DNA of 64,000 nucleotides from Xanthocytophaga agilis (GTDB lineage: Bacteria; Bacteroidota; Bacteroidia; Cytophagales; 172606-1). The notes below the pieces were generated by a model that had not been told where the DNA came from, made no database searches, and saw nothing but the letters and a program-made list of their open reading frames with translations. The position numbers and the translations under genes were made by a program. Below are positions 63,297 to 64,000 of the stretch, piece by piece; the first letter of the stretch is position 1, and the number at the start of each line of letters is the position of its first letter. The stretch spans positions 1 to 64,000 of the forward strand of contig NZ_JASJOU010000009.1 in assembly GCF_030068605.1 (NCBI RefSeq), in the 5' to 3' direction.

Positions 63297-63899
63297 TTAA
63301 AGAGTTTTAACTTTCAATTCTTCCTGTACAATACTCATAATCTTATCCAGCACTGTAAACAAATGCACTTGCTGGCCAGTAATTTTAGATAACATAATTC
63401 CTCCCTCTACCATGGCAATAAAGGTATACGCATAGGTAGATGAGTCTATCTCATTTCGGAATTCTCCGTTTGCCTTTCCAGTGTCCATAATACGTATCAA
63501 TCGGGTAGCAATACCTTTTATGCTATTTTGCACACGTTTTTTCAAAAAAGGCAGATTATCATCTGCTTCCACAGCTGTATTCAGAATTGGACATCCTCCA
63601 CTGGTAGAGACACCTTTCCAGATAGATCTGTAAAAATCCGTAAAGGCCTGCATTTTGTCTGTAGCAGATTGTGCATTATGGATAGCCACATCCATATTTT
63701 TAGATAACTTATTTACATTATATTCAAAGGCAGCGATAGCTACATCTTCCTTATTCTCAAAATTGCCATATATACTCCCTTTGGTAAGTCCGGTTGCCTC
63801 TGTCAGATCACTCAGAGAGGTTCCCCAGAAGCCCTTTGAATTAAAGATAGGCGCAGTCTTTTCTATTATAAACGCCTTTGTTTGTTCCGCTTTTGACAT
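63297..63899 (-). CDS. TetR/AcrR family regulator
   Basis: A 200-residue regulator. DNA-binding part: NSKGFWGTSLSDLTEATGLTKGSIYGNFENKEDVAIAAF. C-terminal helical ligand domain includes GGCPILNTAVEADD, a motif of TetR_C type regulators. It lies 39 bases after the end of the ketosynthase gene on the same strand and may be in its transcript. Its target is not clear. Confidence 0.87.
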   Translation of the reverse strand: MSKAEQTKAFIIEKTAPIFNSKGFWGTSLSDLTEATGLTKGSIYGNFENKEDVAIAAFEYNVNKLSKNMDVAIHNAQSATDKMQAFTDFYRSIWKGVSTSGGCPILNTAVEADDNLPFLKKRVQNSIKGIATRLIRIMDTGKANGEFRNEIDSSTYAYTFIAMVEGGIMLSKITGQQVHLFTVLDKIMSIVQEELKVKTL

Positions 63900-63938
63900 G
63901 ACGTTACTGATTTATAACACTCTTCCTACAATAGCTCA

Positions 63939-64000
63939 CTAGGAATGATATTTTTTAAAAATAGAAGTGGCCGTGTGTCCTCCAAATCCAAATGTATTGT
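63939..64000 (-). CDS. beta-ketoacyl-ACP synthase, C-terminal end (cut by window edge)
   Basis: The minus-strand frame from the window edge reads NTFGFGGHTATSIFKKYHS and stops at TAG (63939-63941). This is the C-terminal signature of KAS II-type enzymes (NSFGFGG region, gatekeeper loop and last strand). Only about 20 residues are visible, so the subtype (FabF or a specialised ketosynthase) cannot be told. Confidence 0.7.
   Translation of the reverse strand, partial: NTFGFGGHTATSIFKKYHS

Noticed and set aside
1-64000. CRISPR array
   Set aside because: No regularly spaced repeats were seen and no Cas proteins occur. The Argonaute and NACHT systems are separate.

Overview
The window looks like chromosomal DNA from a member of the Bacteroidota, most likely the Cytophagales. 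The grounds are two SusC/SusD-type nutrient-uptake loci (one with an ECF sigma factor, a FecR anti-sigma and an STN domain on the SusC), a TonB-dependent siderophore-type receptor, several TANNTTTG promoter boxes (clearest in front of tRNA-Gly, with TTG 19 bases upstream), few recognisable Shine-Dalgarno sites, and many lineage-specific lipoproteins and small membrane proteins. The left edge cuts an IS5-type transposase gene. The right edge cuts a beta-ketoacyl-ACP synthase gene on the minus strand.

Layout. 1-3.8 kb: transposase fragment, a His-box membrane hydroxylase and a SUKH protein. 3.9-9.2 kb: housekeeping metabolism (prephenate dehydrogenase, AlaA-like aminotransferase, Mpl murein-peptide ligase, DnaQ-fold exonuclease). 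9.3-14.4 kb: a tripartite export operon (ATPase, adaptor lipoprotein, DevC-like permease, TolC) with a divergent MarR regulator. 15.5 kb: tRNA-Arg(CCG). 15.9-22.1 kb: an AT-rich defence-type island holding a catalytically degenerate prokaryotic Argonaute joined in an operon to an unrecognised two-helix membrane protein, a NUMOD4/HNH endonuclease, and a multi-helix membrane protein followed by a NACHT NTPase. 22.1-23.1 kb: IS66 debris, including a reading frame that joins a lipoprotein start to a transposase end. 23.1-34.4 kb: a Crp/Fnr regulator with two small membrane proteins, then many small accessory genes (lipoproteins, SUKH, zinc ribbon, MBL hydrolase, degenerate M23 peptidase) with duplicated intergenic segments. 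35.5-42.7 kb: sigma-FecR-SusC-SusD locus. 43.6-46.0 kb: siderophore-type receptor. 46.3-53.9 kb: a second SusC-SusD locus with a phosphodiesterase-type enzyme and a CBU_0592-like membrane protein, divergent from a TetR regulator with a palindrome between them. 54-57.6 kb: small accessory genes including two more copies of the paralogous family first seen at 25.6 kb. 57.7-58.0 kb: tRNA-Leu and tRNA-Gly. 58.3-61.0 kb: a large MacB/FtsX-type permease. 61.4-64.0 kb: SDR dehydrogenase, two TetR regulators and the ketosynthase end.

The most interesting part is the island between tRNA-Arg and the IS66 remnants. The Argonaute lacks the expected catalytic aspartates and is four bases from a gene for a protein ending in two membrane helices. 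This suggests guide-directed sensing coupled to membrane damage (abortive infection) rather than target cutting. The neighbouring membrane-protein/NACHT pair could be a second, independent anti-phage unit. These roles are inferred from motifs and gene order only. Coordinates marked as start choices use an internal ATG where the longest frame began with TTG or GTG or ran through unlikely sequence.
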